53,393 nucleotides of DNA from an uncultured Oscillospiraceae bacterium. GTDB taxonomy: Bacteria > Bacillota_A > Clostridia > Oscillospirales > Oscillospiraceae. The DNA lies in assembly GCA_910584605.1 (NCBI GenBank), contig CAJUAW010000005.1, forward strand, positions 1-53,393, written 5' to 3'. The translations under genes were made by a program, and so were the position numbers. Position 1 is the first letter of the stretch. The number at the start of each line of letters is the position of its first letter. Below the pieces are notes generated by a model. It was not told the DNA's origin. It saw only the letters and a program-made list of their open reading frames with translations, and made no database searches. Below, piece by piece: positions 8,786 to 16,499 of this stretch.

Positions 8786-8814
8786 CAGGCCGTCCAACAA
8801 AACGGAGCGGCCTG
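8786..8814 (-). other. Leader hairpin upstream of the response regulator
   Basis: CAGGCCG/CGGCCTG arms with a 15-base loop in the untranslated leader between the promoter and the regulator start. There is no T-tract, and its function is unknown. Confidence 0.4.
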
Positions 8815-8836
8815 TTTTGCGGTATCAATGTAAGCT

Positions 8837-8864
8837 ATTATATCAAAGATCGCCCCAATCACAA
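8837..8864 (-). promoter_or_regulatory. Promoter of the two-component operon
   Basis: Minus strand TTGTGA (8864-8859), 16-bp spacer, TATAAT (8842-8837). It sits about 75 bp upstream of the response regulator start. The rest of the 313-bp gene-free stretch 8764-9076 holds the leader hairpin and the oppositely oriented lipoprotein promoter. Confidence 0.65.
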
Positions 8865-8971
8865 GCTATTTTTATCAAAAGCCTCGAAAAATGTTCAGGA
8901 CCTGCCGGGGCGCCGTATGTTTGTGGGACCGCAGGATACCGGGGCGGGCGCGGAGCGTTAATTTTGCAGCT

Positions 8972-9021
8972 CTATGCAGCCAGTTAATTGTATTTCAGGG
9001 GCGGAAATGCTACAGTGATAG
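8972..9021 (+). promoter_or_regulatory. Promoter with shared 12-bp upstream box (copy A), lipoprotein gene
   Basis: Box CTATGCAGCCAG (8972-8983), then -35 TTGTAT (8988-8993), 17-bp spacer and -10 TACAGT (9011-9016) preceded by TGC. The same box, hexamers and spacing recur at 11884-11934 in front of the XRE gene, so both promoters are likely read by one regulator. Confidence 0.65.
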
Positions 9022-9076
9022 GCACAGTCCGGGCCTGTGCAGCAGTTCCCGGTATGAAATCTAGGAGGTTATAGAG

Positions 9077-10276
9077 ATGAAGATGAGAAACACACTATCC
9101 CTGCTCCTGTCGGCGGCGCTGGCGCTGTCGCTGGCTGCCTGCGGCGGAGGGGGCGGCACATCCCAAAGCAGCAGCGGCAGCGGCAGCGGGACAGATGCAA
9201 GCGGATCCACCTCCGGCGCTTCCTCTTCCCAGCCGGAGGAGACCCAGGACCCCGGTCCGGCTGCCACCCCGGTCCAGATCGGCGGCAGCATCGACAACGA
9301 CAACTTTACCATGACCTTTGACTCCATGGAGCTGCTGGACGAGTATGAGTACCGGACCAGCGAATACTCCACCACCTCTCTGTATGTGGAGGACGGCTAT
9401 AAGCTGGTGGTGGTCAAGGGCCACTTTGAGAACAAGTCCACCGGAGCAATCTCGGACAGCTGCTTCAACCGGTCCGCCCTGGTGAACGGTACCTACGAGG
9501 TGGACGGCTACGATGTGCGGTTCAATTTTATCCGCGACAAGTACTTTGAGATCGACGCCTACACCGACCTGGACTATGTGATGTACATCAACATCCCCAA
9601 TAAGCTGGCGGAGCAGTTCGAGACCGCCGAGTTCACCATCGCCTTCAACGACGATCTGTCCACACCCTCCACAGTATGGAGCAGCGACGGTGGCGAGACC
9701 ATCGAGGCGGACCAGTTCTACACCCTGAGCGGCGCTGCGGGCGCGGCGGCTCCCGCGGATGGCGATGGCAGTGATACGGCCGCCGATGTCAAGGGCCTGT
9801 GGAGCGTGAACTATTACGTGGATGACTTCCAGCAGCCCACCGAGGAGTGGTATATCACCAACGAAACCAGCTTTACGGGCACCTTCAGCAACAGTGCGAC
9901 CACCAACTCCAAGCTGCTGGTCCAGGTGGCGGTGGACGAGTTTGAAGGGGAGGGGAACCGGGTGGCCTTCTTCCTCTATGAATATGGCCGCAATCAGGTG
10001 AAAAACTCCTCTACAAACTATGTGGACGAGTATACGATCACCATGCGCGGCGCGGACGGCACGGATACCAGCCTCTCCGGAACGGTGTACTGCGGCGGCG
10101 ACCGCCTGTTCATCGACGACAAGTATGTGGACACTGTGCTGAACGCCATGAAGGGCGAAGGTACCCTGAGCTTCCATATTGTGGAGGATGAGCACACCAC
10201 CACCAGCTATTTGTTCTCGATGGAGACGGATAATTTTGGAAGCCTCTACGAGAGCGTAGCGGCTGAAGGCCGCTGA
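9077..10276 (+). CDS. Secreted lipoprotein of unknown function
   Basis: 399 residues starting at ATG 9077 behind AGGAGG. A lipoprotein signal peptide ends in the lipobox LAAC (Cys21), followed by a Gly/Ser/Thr-rich linker to about residue 65, so the mature protein is tethered outside the membrane. Residues about 70-200 resemble small beta-sandwich lipoprotein domains (DUF4352-like; FTMTFDSMELLDEY, YKLVVVKGHFENKS). After a second low-complexity linker a separate C-terminal domain (VKGLWSVNYYVDDF onward) is predicted mostly beta. No catalytic motif was recognised. The promoter is nearly identical to that of the XRE gene at 11982. It converges on the zinc-ribbon gene. Confidence 0.8.
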   Translation: MKMRNTLSLLLSAALALSLAACGGGGGTSQSSSGSGSGTDASGSTSGASSSQPEETQDPGPAATPVQIGGSIDNDNFTMTFDSMELLDEYEYRTSEYSTTSLYVEDGYKLVVVKGHFENKSTGAISDSCFNRSALVNGTYEVDGYDVRFNFIRDKYFEIDAYTDLDYVMYINIPNKLAEQFETAEFTIAFNDDLSTPSTVWSSDGGETIEADQFYTLSGAAGAAAPADGDGSDTAADVKGLWSVNYYVDDFQQPTEEWYITNETSFTGTFSNSATTNSKLLVQVAVDEFEGEGNRVAFFLYEYGRNQVKNSSTNYVDEYTITMRGADGTDTSLSGTVYCGGDRLFIDDKYVDTVLNAMKGEGTLSFHIVEDEHTTTSYLFSMETDNFGSLYESVAAEGR

Positions 10277-10324
10277 CCCAGGCCGGCAGACGGCGCAAAC
10301 GATCAAAACAGCATCAGGCGGAAC

Positions 10325-10356
10325 GAGAAGGGCGGACCTGCAGGTCCGCCCTTCTC
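10325..10356. terminator. 32-bp perfect palindrome, bidirectional terminator
   Basis: Arms GAGAAGGGCGGACCTG and its exact complement meet at CTGCAG (centre 10340/10341). It lies between two convergent genes. A second 32-bp perfect palindrome with the same CTGCAG centre but different arms occurs at 36541-36572. Confidence 0.7.
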
Positions 10357-10362
10357 TGGAAT

Positions 10363-11613
10363 TTACTCAAAGATTGTGTCGGCGATGCTGATCTCTTGGC
10401 CGCAGCGGTTGTCAATGTCGGCGCCGTTGCCGGAGAACAGCGACTCGGGGAAGGAGATGGCCGTCTCGGTGGGGACCCGCTCCAGCAGGACGGCGGTGGT
10501 GTTGTTCCGGAAAACATCCTCCATATAGCGGGAGTCCATGAAGCTCCCGGTGTCGGCGTTGAAGTGGATGCCGGTTTCGTTGTCCTCAAAGGTGCAGTTC
10601 CAAGCGGAGGCAATGTTGTCCTGCATCAGCAGGCCGGTGCGCCAGCCGGTAAAGCGGCATCCCTGGAGGAACACCCGGGAGGAAGAAGAGAAGCCCACGC
10701 CCTCTCCGCCGCCCACAAAGTCCAGGTCGTAGAGCCAGGAGACCCCGGTCGCCTGGCCCGTTATGCGGACGGGGCCGGTGAAGGCGGTGCGCCCTTCCTC
10801 CTCCCCCGCGCCGTAGAGGTTGACCCCCCGGGGGATGGTAATGCCTCCATCATAGGTCACCGGGGGCAGGTGGATCTCCACCGTGTTCATATGGTTGCCC
10901 TCTGTGATCACGTCCAGGCTGTCCAGGAGGGCCTGTACCTCCTCTACGGTGTTCAGCGGGGTATTCTCAGGGGTAAAGAGGTAGAGCTCCATAGGCTGGG
11001 CCTGCATGGTCTGATAGAGGCGGATAACGTCTCCATTTTTCATTTCAATGGTCCACCGGAGGGTCCCCTGACCGCTGCCGGCGTAAAAGTGAATGGAGGA
11101 AACCAGGGCGGCATCGGGGGCGTAGTCTTCCCGGGGGACCGGTTCGTCACAATACCAGGGCAGCTCTTCGTTCTCTGTCTCGATAAAGGCGGCGGTGACC
11201 TGCTTTACCTGATCCATAAACTCTTCCTTGGCGTTGGTGCTGTTCTCCATGCGGTTGATGTACAGGCATTGGGGGAAGGTGTACAGCATGTCCCCCACAT
11301 CCGCCGGCTGGTTGACCTGATGGGCCGGATTAAAGCGGTCGTTTATCCAGCCGGCCAGCACCCGATAGGCCGTGCCGCCGTTGGTATAGATGACCTCGGC
11401 GGCGCCGTTGTCATAGACCTTGGGCCGGGTGTACAGCCAGCCCGCCACAGCCAGCGCCAGGATAAGAAGGGATGCGAGGGCGCTGTACAGCGCCCTCCTT
11501 GGCATACGCCAAGGAGAGTAGGCCTCAGTCCGCAAGTTGACGGTCCGGGCGCAGCAGGGGCAGAAGGACGCCTTTTCATGGATGGAGGCGGAGCAGTGAG
11601 GACAGGATTTCAT
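10363..11613 (-). CDS. Zinc-ribbon, membrane-anchored protein with right-handed beta-helix-like C-terminus
   Basis: 416 residues from the ATG at 11613 (GGAGGCGATCTGAG upstream). Residues 2-25 form a zinc ribbon (CPHC...CPCC), followed by one membrane helix near 45-63. The external part has a unique region (about 70-250) and then a repeat-rich stretch with INTVEIHLPPVTYDGG, GVNLYGAG, CRFTGWRTG, CTFEDNETG and FRNNTTAV, the pattern of right-handed parallel beta-helix (pectate-lyase-like) rungs. There is no recognisable catalytic site. The start overlaps the end of a small upstream ORF (ATGA). A role in envelope binding or sensing is only a guess. Confidence 0.75.
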   Translation of the reverse strand: MKSCPHCSASIHEKASFCPCCARTVNLRTEAYSPWRMPRRALYSALASLLILALAVAGWLYTRPKVYDNGAAEVIYTNGGTAYRVLAGWINDRFNPAHQVNQPADVGDMLYTFPQCLYINRMENSTNAKEEFMDQVKQVTAAFIETENEELPWYCDEPVPREDYAPDAALVSSIHFYAGSGQGTLRWTIEMKNGDVIRLYQTMQAQPMELYLFTPENTPLNTVEEVQALLDSLDVITEGNHMNTVEIHLPPVTYDGGITIPRGVNLYGAGEEEGRTAFTGPVRITGQATGVSWLYDLDFVGGGEGVGFSSSSRVFLQGCRFTGWRTGLLMQDNIASAWNCTFEDNETGIHFNADTGSFMDSRYMEDVFRNNTTAVLLERVPTETAISFPESLFSGNGADIDNRCGQEISIADTIFE

Positions 11614-11843
11614 CTCAGATCGCCTCCATCCAATGCAGCACATCCTTGTACCGCAAGCGCGATATTTTCCCCGTCCCGCTCCGCAACCTCGTGAATCAGA
11701 GGCGGATAGGGACCGGAGCGGTTCAGCAGCCTTTGGCAGGCCTCTCCATTGCCAGTGAACCGGCGGAGGATCAGCCGCACACTGCCACGAAAACTCTCCT
11801 TCAAAAGACGGACTTCCTCAAACCCGGTCCGCAGTTGTTCCAA
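11610..11843 (-). CDS. Small ORF overlapping the zinc-ribbon gene; possibly degenerate
   Basis: 77 codons from a TTG at 11843; the frame remains open further upstream (IAIYTWLLEQL) but holds no ATG or GTG and no clear RBS. The stop overlaps the zinc-ribbon start as ATGA, which supports a translated, coupled ORF. The product would be a basic-then-acidic soluble peptide (VRLILRRFTGNGEACQRLL). No family was recognised. It may be a real small protein with an unusual start or the 3' remnant of a decayed gene. Confidence 0.35.
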   Translation of the reverse strand: MEQLRTGFEEVRLLKESFRGSVRLILRRFTGNGEACQRLLNRSGPYPPLIHEVAERDGENIALAVQGCAALDGGDLR

Positions 11844-11883
11844 CAGCCAGGTATAAATAGCGATCCCCCCGAAATTTCCAACC

Positions 11884-11934
11884 CTATGCAGCCAGCATAT
11901 TGTATCTGACAGCAGAATTGGCTACAATAATAGA
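11884..11934 (+). promoter_or_regulatory. Promoter with shared 12-bp upstream box (copy B), XRE gene
   Basis: Box CTATGCAGCCAG (11884-11895), -35 TTGTAT (11900-11905), 17-bp spacer, -10 TACAAT (11923-11928), colinear with copy A at 8972. The hexamers are also mutually inverted (ATTGTA 11899-11904, TACAAT 11923-11928), so the minus strand shows TTGTAG-N17-TACAAT and could fire toward the small ORF and zinc-ribbon gene. Confidence 0.65.
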
Positions 11935-11981
11935 CAATATTATATCAAGGCTCCAAACAAAAGTAAAGGGGATGACAGGGT

Positions 11982-12407
11982 ATGCGGGAGAAATCCACCA
12001 GCGATCTGAATCAGGAGCTGATGAGCCAGCCCAACCTGGATCAGTACATCACAGAGAACGAGACGTATTTTTCGGACGCAGACATAGCCGGGCTTCTGGC
12101 AGGACTCTATGAGACCTGCAGTCTGTCCAAGGCGGAGCTGGCCCGGCGGGCCGGGATGAGCGAGGTCTACCTCTACCAGGTCTTTGCCGGACGGCGCAAG
12201 CCCTCCCGGGACCGGCTGCTGTGTCTGTGCATCGGCATGGAGGCCGGGCTGGAGGAGGTCCAGCAGCTGCTGAAACAGGTGGGCTATGCCCCCATCTATC
12301 CCAAGCGGAAGCGGGACGCCATCATCAGCCACGGCATCCTCTACCGCACCCCCCTGGCGCAGATCAACGACAAGCTGTTTTCTGCCAACGAAAAGACGCT
12401 GTTTTAG
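11982..12407 (+). CDS. XRE-family helix-turn-helix regulator
   Basis: 141 residues. After a polar N-terminus there is a Cro/cI-type helix-turn-helix at about 47-80 (LSKAELARRAGMSEVYLYQVFAGRRKPSRDRL), followed by a helical tail (EEVQQLLKQVGYAPIYPKRKRDA). It should bind DNA as a dimer in the cytoplasm. Its own promoter and that of the lipoprotein at 9077 carry the same 12-bp box, so autoregulation plus control of the lipoprotein and the divergent zinc-ribbon gene is a reasonable inference. It converges on citXG. Confidence 0.82.
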   Translation: MREKSTSDLNQELMSQPNLDQYITENETYFSDADIAGLLAGLYETCSLSKAELARRAGMSEVYLYQVFAGRRKPSRDRLLCLCIGMEAGLEEVQQLLKQVGYAPIYPKRKRDAIISHGILYRTPLAQINDKLFSANEKTLF

Positions 12408-12442
12408 AGGGCACGCCGCTGGCCTTCCGCAGTCTTCCAGAC

Positions 12443-13801
12443 TCAGGAGGCCAGCTCCCAGCTCTGCAGAAAGAAGGCGGCGGCCAGCAGGTCGGCGCAG
12501 CCGCCCGGCGAGAGGTTTTCCTGTATAAATTCCTGGTCGAGCCGGGCGATCTCCTCCGCAGCGGGAAAGGGACTGCGCTGGAGCAGCCTTTGGCATCGCT
12601 CCGCGGCGGCGGCGGCTCGCTCCGGCCCGCCCCGGCTGATCAGATTGGTATCCGTCCCCTGGGCGATCAGGCGGAGGAGGGCGGCGGTCCCGGCGTCGTT
12701 GCGGCTGAGCCCTGCGGCCAGCCCCGCCCGCAGCACAGGGAGGGCGGTCCGGGCTACGCTGGGGAAGCCCTGGGCCGCCTCCCCCCGGACGCCGGTCAGT
12801 CCGTGCTCCAGGTAGAGCCTCTGCCCTGCGGTGCGGGCGGAGGCCGGGTCCAGAGAGGCGAGGTCCTCGGTGACAGCGGCGGCTATGGAGGCGCACTCCG
12901 TCAGGATGCGCTCCGGGTCCCGGCAGGGGGCCTCCGCGCTCCAGAGGCGTCCGATGGCTCCGCAGAGGACCCCCAGGGTGAAAACGGCCCCCTTGTGGGT
13001 ATTCACCCCGCCGGTGGCGGCGAACATCGTCCGCTCCGCCCCCTGGCCGGCCCGCCTCAGCGCCGAAAACGTGCTGGCCGGAGGCCGGTCCGCAGTCTCC
13101 TGGCCCAGCTGCACACAGTTGGCCCAGTAGGGGAACAGGGCGGCGGCGCTGGCGTGAAAGGTAAAAATATCCATATCCCGGTGGCTGCCGGTGTTGGCCC
13201 GGTCCACCAGGCCGGGTTTGGGGGTGGTCCCCACCTCGTCCAGCAGGGCGCGGGTTACCAGAGCGGCCGCCTTTTCCCGGTCGGCAGAGGCAAAGTGCCC
13301 CTCCAGCAGGCGGCGGGTGGCCGCTTGGAGCTCCTCCGCCGTGTGTATCCGCCGGGAGGCACAGCCCGTCCCAGGCGCGCCGCAGACAAGGCAGCGCCGG
13401 GGAGCGCCGCCCGCCGCCTCCCGGTCCAGCCTTCGGCCCTCCGGGGTGAGAACGTCCAGCTCAAAGAGCCGCCCCAGGGGGGAGCCGTCCTCAATGGAGA
13501 CGCATGCCCGCTGCAGTTCCCGGACCGGACCGTCAACGGCATACTGCGCCTCACAGCCGGTGGGCGCCCGGCGCTCCAGACGGTCCAGCACGGCCAGTCC
13601 GGCGGCCCGCAGGCCGGCCTCCAGCTGTTCCAGCCCGGCCTGAAAGGCCCGGCGGATCAGGGGGGAGTCCTTCACCGGCCCGGCGATATTCAGTGTGAAG
13701 GAGACCGCGGCGGAGCCATGCCTGGTCCGCAGGGCCTCCAGGCGGCGCGCCCTGTCCTCCCTGGCCTCCAACATCTCCAATAAGGTGACGTCCCGTTCCA
13801 T
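12443..13801 (-). CDS. citXG: CitX-CitG fusion: citrate lyase prosthetic group synthesis and transfer
   Basis: 452 residues from ATG 13801 (GGAGGGACAT upstream). Residues about 1-170 match CitX (apo-citrate lyase phosphoribosyl-dephospho-CoA transferase), and residues about 175-452 match CitG (triphosphoribosyl-dephospho-CoA synthase; TKPGLVDRANTGSHRDMD, GGVNTHKGAVFTLG, DTNLISRGG). CitG makes the prosthetic group precursor from dephospho-CoA and ATP; CitX attaches it to the acyl carrier protein CitD. The two are separate proteins in many organisms and fused in others. It is the last gene of the cit operon, 10 bp after citC. Confidence 0.9.
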   Translation of the reverse strand: MERDVTLLEMLEAREDRARRLEALRTRHGSAAVSFTLNIAGPVKDSPLIRRAFQAGLEQLEAGLRAAGLAVLDRLERRAPTGCEAQYAVDGPVRELQRACVSIEDGSPLGRLFELDVLTPEGRRLDREAAGGAPRRCLVCGAPGTGCASRRIHTAEELQAATRRLLEGHFASADREKAAALVTRALLDEVGTTPKPGLVDRANTGSHRDMDIFTFHASAAALFPYWANCVQLGQETADRPPASTFSALRRAGQGAERTMFAATGGVNTHKGAVFTLGVLCGAIGRLWSAEAPCRDPERILTECASIAAAVTEDLASLDPASARTAGQRLYLEHGLTGVRGEAAQGFPSVARTALPVLRAGLAAGLSRNDAGTAALLRLIAQGTDTNLISRGGPERAAAAAERCQRLLQRSPFPAAEEIARLDQEFIQENLSPGGCADLLAAAFFLQSWELAS

Positions 13802-13811
13802 ATGTCCCTCC

Positions 13812-14849
13812 TCAGTAGTGAATGACATTCTGCTCCGCCTGGATCGCGGCGATGACAGCCCCGGCCTCTGGGGAGGTGAAGTAGTCCCAGGCGGCGTCCG
13901 GTACCAAAGGGCGGATGTCCTCCAGCCGCCCATCATGGATGGCCTGCCGCACCGTGCTGGCGCTCACCGGCTGTCCGTCCCGCTCCAGACGGGGGACCAC
14001 CCGGCATTCGATCCCCAGCTCGGGGAGGCGGCGGATCATCTCTTCATTGTATAGGGCGGTGACATGGCTGGTCCGCTCCTCCCCCACGTAGCGGCGGGTG
14101 AGGTTCAGGCAGGGCGCGATCCTGCCGAAGACGGCCAGGTCCAAGGCGGCGTGGGCGCGGATGACGGTATCCCCGTCCTTGAGAAAGTAGCTGGGGAAGG
14201 TGGCCCCGCTGATGATGTAGGGACCCGAGTCGTGGCAGATCACGTTGGACAGATGGGCGGTTCCCTCCCGTACCAGCCGCCGCCGGACCGCAAAGGGGAT
14301 GGGACCCGCCTCCTCGCTGAGGACAAAGAGGTGGACCGCGTTGTTTTCCGCCGCCGCCCGCTCCACCAGATGGAGGTGGCCCAGGGTGAAGGGGTTGGCG
14401 TTCATGACGATGGCGGCGGAGGTCCCCTCCCGCCGGGTCCGTTCCAGGGCGGCGCAGTAGTCCGAAAAGCCCCGGCGGCGGTTTTCCATAAAGACCACCC
14501 CCTCCGCCTGGACGATCTCATAAAAGCCCAGGTCCCCGAAGAACCGGGCGCTCTGGGGCTTGGTGTACAGGAACAGGTGGGTGTTGCCCCGCTGGGTCTG
14601 GACCTCCATCAGGTGGGAGACGATCTGATTGAGCAGGCCCTCTCCCTGGCGGTCGCGGTCCACCGCCAGACAGCGGATGGTATTCCCAAAGCAGCTGCCG
14701 GTGGCCGCCAGCCGCCAGCTGCTGTCAAACAAGCCGCAGGTATAGTCCAGATTGCCGTCCCGGCGGATGCCCTCCTGCTCCAGGAGAGCGTCGACCTGCT
14801 TTTGCCCCCGGACATCCCTGGGGGAGATCGTAGTCAGCGTATCGCCCAT
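13812..14849 (-). CDS. citC: [Citrate (pro-3S)-lyase] ligase
   Basis: 345 residues from the ATG at 14849, chosen over an in-frame GTG at 14858 that is itself part of the AGAGGTG ribosome site. An N-terminal GNAT-like region (RLAATGSCFGNTIRCLAVD, GEGLLNQIVSHLM) precedes a nucleotidyltransferase domain with NANPFTLGHLHLVE (the HxGH-type motif) and SASTVRQAI. CitC acetylates the thiol of the CitD prosthetic group with acetate and ATP, activating citrate lyase. It follows citF after an intercistronic terminator and is followed directly by citXG. Confidence 0.92.
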   Translation of the reverse strand: MGDTLTTISPRDVRGQKQVDALLEQEGIRRDGNLDYTCGLFDSSWRLAATGSCFGNTIRCLAVDRDRQGEGLLNQIVSHLMEVQTQRGNTHLFLYTKPQSARFFGDLGFYEIVQAEGVVFMENRRRGFSDYCAALERTRREGTSAAIVMNANPFTLGHLHLVERAAAENNAVHLFVLSEEAGPIPFAVRRRLVREGTAHLSNVICHDSGPYIISGATFPSYFLKDGDTVIRAHAALDLAVFGRIAPCLNLTRRYVGEERTSHVTALYNEEMIRRLPELGIECRVVPRLERDGQPVSASTVRQAIHDGRLEDIRPLVPDAAWDYFTSPEAGAVIAAIQAEQNVIHY

Positions 14850-14892
14850 GATGATCACCTCTTATGGATCAGTATAGCAGAGATTTTTCTTG

Positions 14893-14932
14893 AAAAAAAG
14901 TCCCCTGACGCTGCTGTTGGCAAACGCCAGGG
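14893..14932 (-). terminator. Intercistronic terminator/attenuator between citF and citC
   Basis: Minus-strand stem CCCTGGCG/CGTCAGGG (one G-T pair) with an inner TGC/GCA pairing, followed after GA by seven T. It lies inside the cit operon and would lower expression of the maturation enzymes relative to the lyase subunits. Confidence 0.65.
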
Positions 14933-14939
14933 AAACAGG

Positions 14940-16499
14940 TCACTCCAGAGTGAAGGGCTTGATCTTCCGGACCACATCCAGGATGGTGCCGTCCCGGGCC
15001 TCCAGGATGGCGACCACCTGGTCCTCCCACTCCAGATCATCGGGCCGGCCCACCAGGGAGTAGGCTTTTTCCTTGAGCGCCTCGATGGTGACGTGGGGGA
15101 TGCCTGCCTCGTCCAGGCACTGGATCAGGTCGGGGCGCAGGGGGTTGACGGCGATGCCGTAGTCGGTGACAAGCACGTCCACGCAGTCGCCCGGCGTGGT
15201 AACGGTGACCACATGCTCGCAGACGGTGGCCATCCGCCCCCGGACCAGGGGGGTGACGATGACGCACACCTTGCTCCCCGCCGCCGTGTCCGGATGCCCG
15301 CCGGGCGCGCCCCGGAGGACGCCGTCGGACCCGGTGAGAACGTTCACATTGAAGCCGGTGTCGATCTCCAGGGCGGCCAGGACAACGAAGTCCAGCTTGT
15401 TGACAAAGGCCCCCTTGTTGGCGGGGTTGGCGTACTGGCTGGCGGACATCTCATAGTGATGCTCCGTGCGGTGGATGGAGTTCACCGCGTCCAGGTCGAA
15501 GTCCTGCACGTCGATGACCTTTCCCACCTTTCCCTTTTTCAGCAGCTCCACCATGGGGCCACAGATGCCGCCGATGGCCCAGCCCATTTTGATGTTCCGC
15601 TGGTCCATGTACTGCTCCAGAAACAGGTTGGCGGCCAGCGAGGGCCCGCCCACACCGGTCTGGAAGGAGAAGCCGTCCTGGAACCAGGGGGTGGAGGCGA
15701 TGACCTTGGCCACGTTTTCCGCCATCATCAGGTCCCTGGGGTTCTGGGAGATGCGGGCGGCGGCGGAGGCGATTTTTTTCGGGTTGCCGATGGAGTCCAC
15801 CACTACGACGGCATCCACGTCGATGGCCTCTACGGAGGCGGGAAAGTTGGGGAAGTCCACCAGACAGTCGGTGACCACCACCACATGGTCGGCGTACTTG
15901 GCGTCAGTCATGGCGTAGCCCAGGGAGCCGCAGTCCGACTTGCCGCCCACCCCCCGGCAGTTGCCCACGCAGTCGCTGGTGGGGGCGGCGATAAAGGCGA
16001 TGTCGATGTGGACCTCGCCCGCTTCGATCGCTCTAGGCCGTCCCCCGTGGGAGCGGATGATGGCGGGGGTCTTCAGCCTGCCGGCGGAGACCACCTCGCC
16101 CATCCGGCCCCGGATGCCGGAGGTCTGAATGCCCACCACTTTGCCGTCCTCAATGTAGCCGGCGATGGGGTCGTGGGCTGAGCCCAGACTGGAGGCGGCG
16201 ATGGTCAGGTCCGCCAGGCCCAGCTCCTCGATGGCGGCCTTCATCACCATGTTCACCACATAGTCTCCGTCCCGCAGGTGGTGGTGGAAGGAGAAGGTCA
16301 TGCCGCTTTTGGCCCCGCAGTGCCTGAGGGCCTCCGCGATGGAGTCCAGGAGCTTGCTCTCCTGGGGCTTCTCATACCGCCGGGTGCGGGGGGCGGCCTT
16401 TTGGAGGTACTTGCCGTCCATATACTGCTTTCCCTGATAGACCTCTCTGCCGTTGACCAGCAGGGAGTCCGGGATTTCTCTTCCAACTGCGTTCTTCAT
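14940..16499 (-). CDS. citF: Citrate lyase alpha subunit (citrate CoA-transferase)
   Basis: 519 residues, the usual length. Recognised by the CitF N-terminus (MKNAVGREIPDSL, GKYLQKAAPRTRRYEKPQESKLLDSI), MTFSFHHHLRDGD, and the CoA-transferase-like core (GQ/GGICGPMVELLKKG, TGSDGVLRGAPGGHPDTA). The alpha subunit exchanges the acetyl group on the ACP for citrate, forming citryl-ACP for cleavage by CitE. The start overlaps the citE stop as ATGA, implying translational coupling of the lyase subunits. A cytoplasmic enzyme of citrate fermentation. Confidence 0.95.
   Translation of the reverse strand: MKNAVGREIPDSLLVNGREVYQGKQYMDGKYLQKAAPRTRRYEKPQESKLLDSIAEALRHCGAKSGMTFSFHHHLRDGDYVVNMVMKAAIEELGLADLTIAASSLGSAHDPIAGYIEDGKVVGIQTSGIRGRMGEVVSAGRLKTPAIIRSHGGRPRAIEAGEVHIDIAFIAAPTSDCVGNCRGVGGKSDCGSLGYAMTDAKYADHVVVVTDCLVDFPNFPASVEAIDVDAVVVVDSIGNPKKIASAAARISQNPRDLMMAENVAKVIASTPWFQDGFSFQTGVGGPSLAANLFLEQYMDQRNIKMGWAIGGICGPMVELLKKGKVGKVIDVQDFDLDAVNSIHRTEHHYEMSASQYANPANKGAFVNKLDFVVLAALEIDTGFNVNVLTGSDGVLRGAPGGHPDTAAGSKVCVIVTPLVRGRMATVCEHVVTVTTPGDCVDVLVTDYGIAVNPLRPDLIQCLDEAGIPHVTIEALKEKAYSLVGRPDDLEWEDQVVAILEARDGTILDVVRKIKPFTLE

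Noticed and set aside
12419..12454. Dyad CTGGCCT/AGGCCAG as a terminator between the XRE gene and citXG
   Set aside because: Long loop, no T-tract, and it overlaps the citXG stop; too weak to call.
14064..16181. Plus-strand ORF opposite citC/citF
   Set aside because: Antisense shadow; no motifs, and it crosses two well-supported genes.
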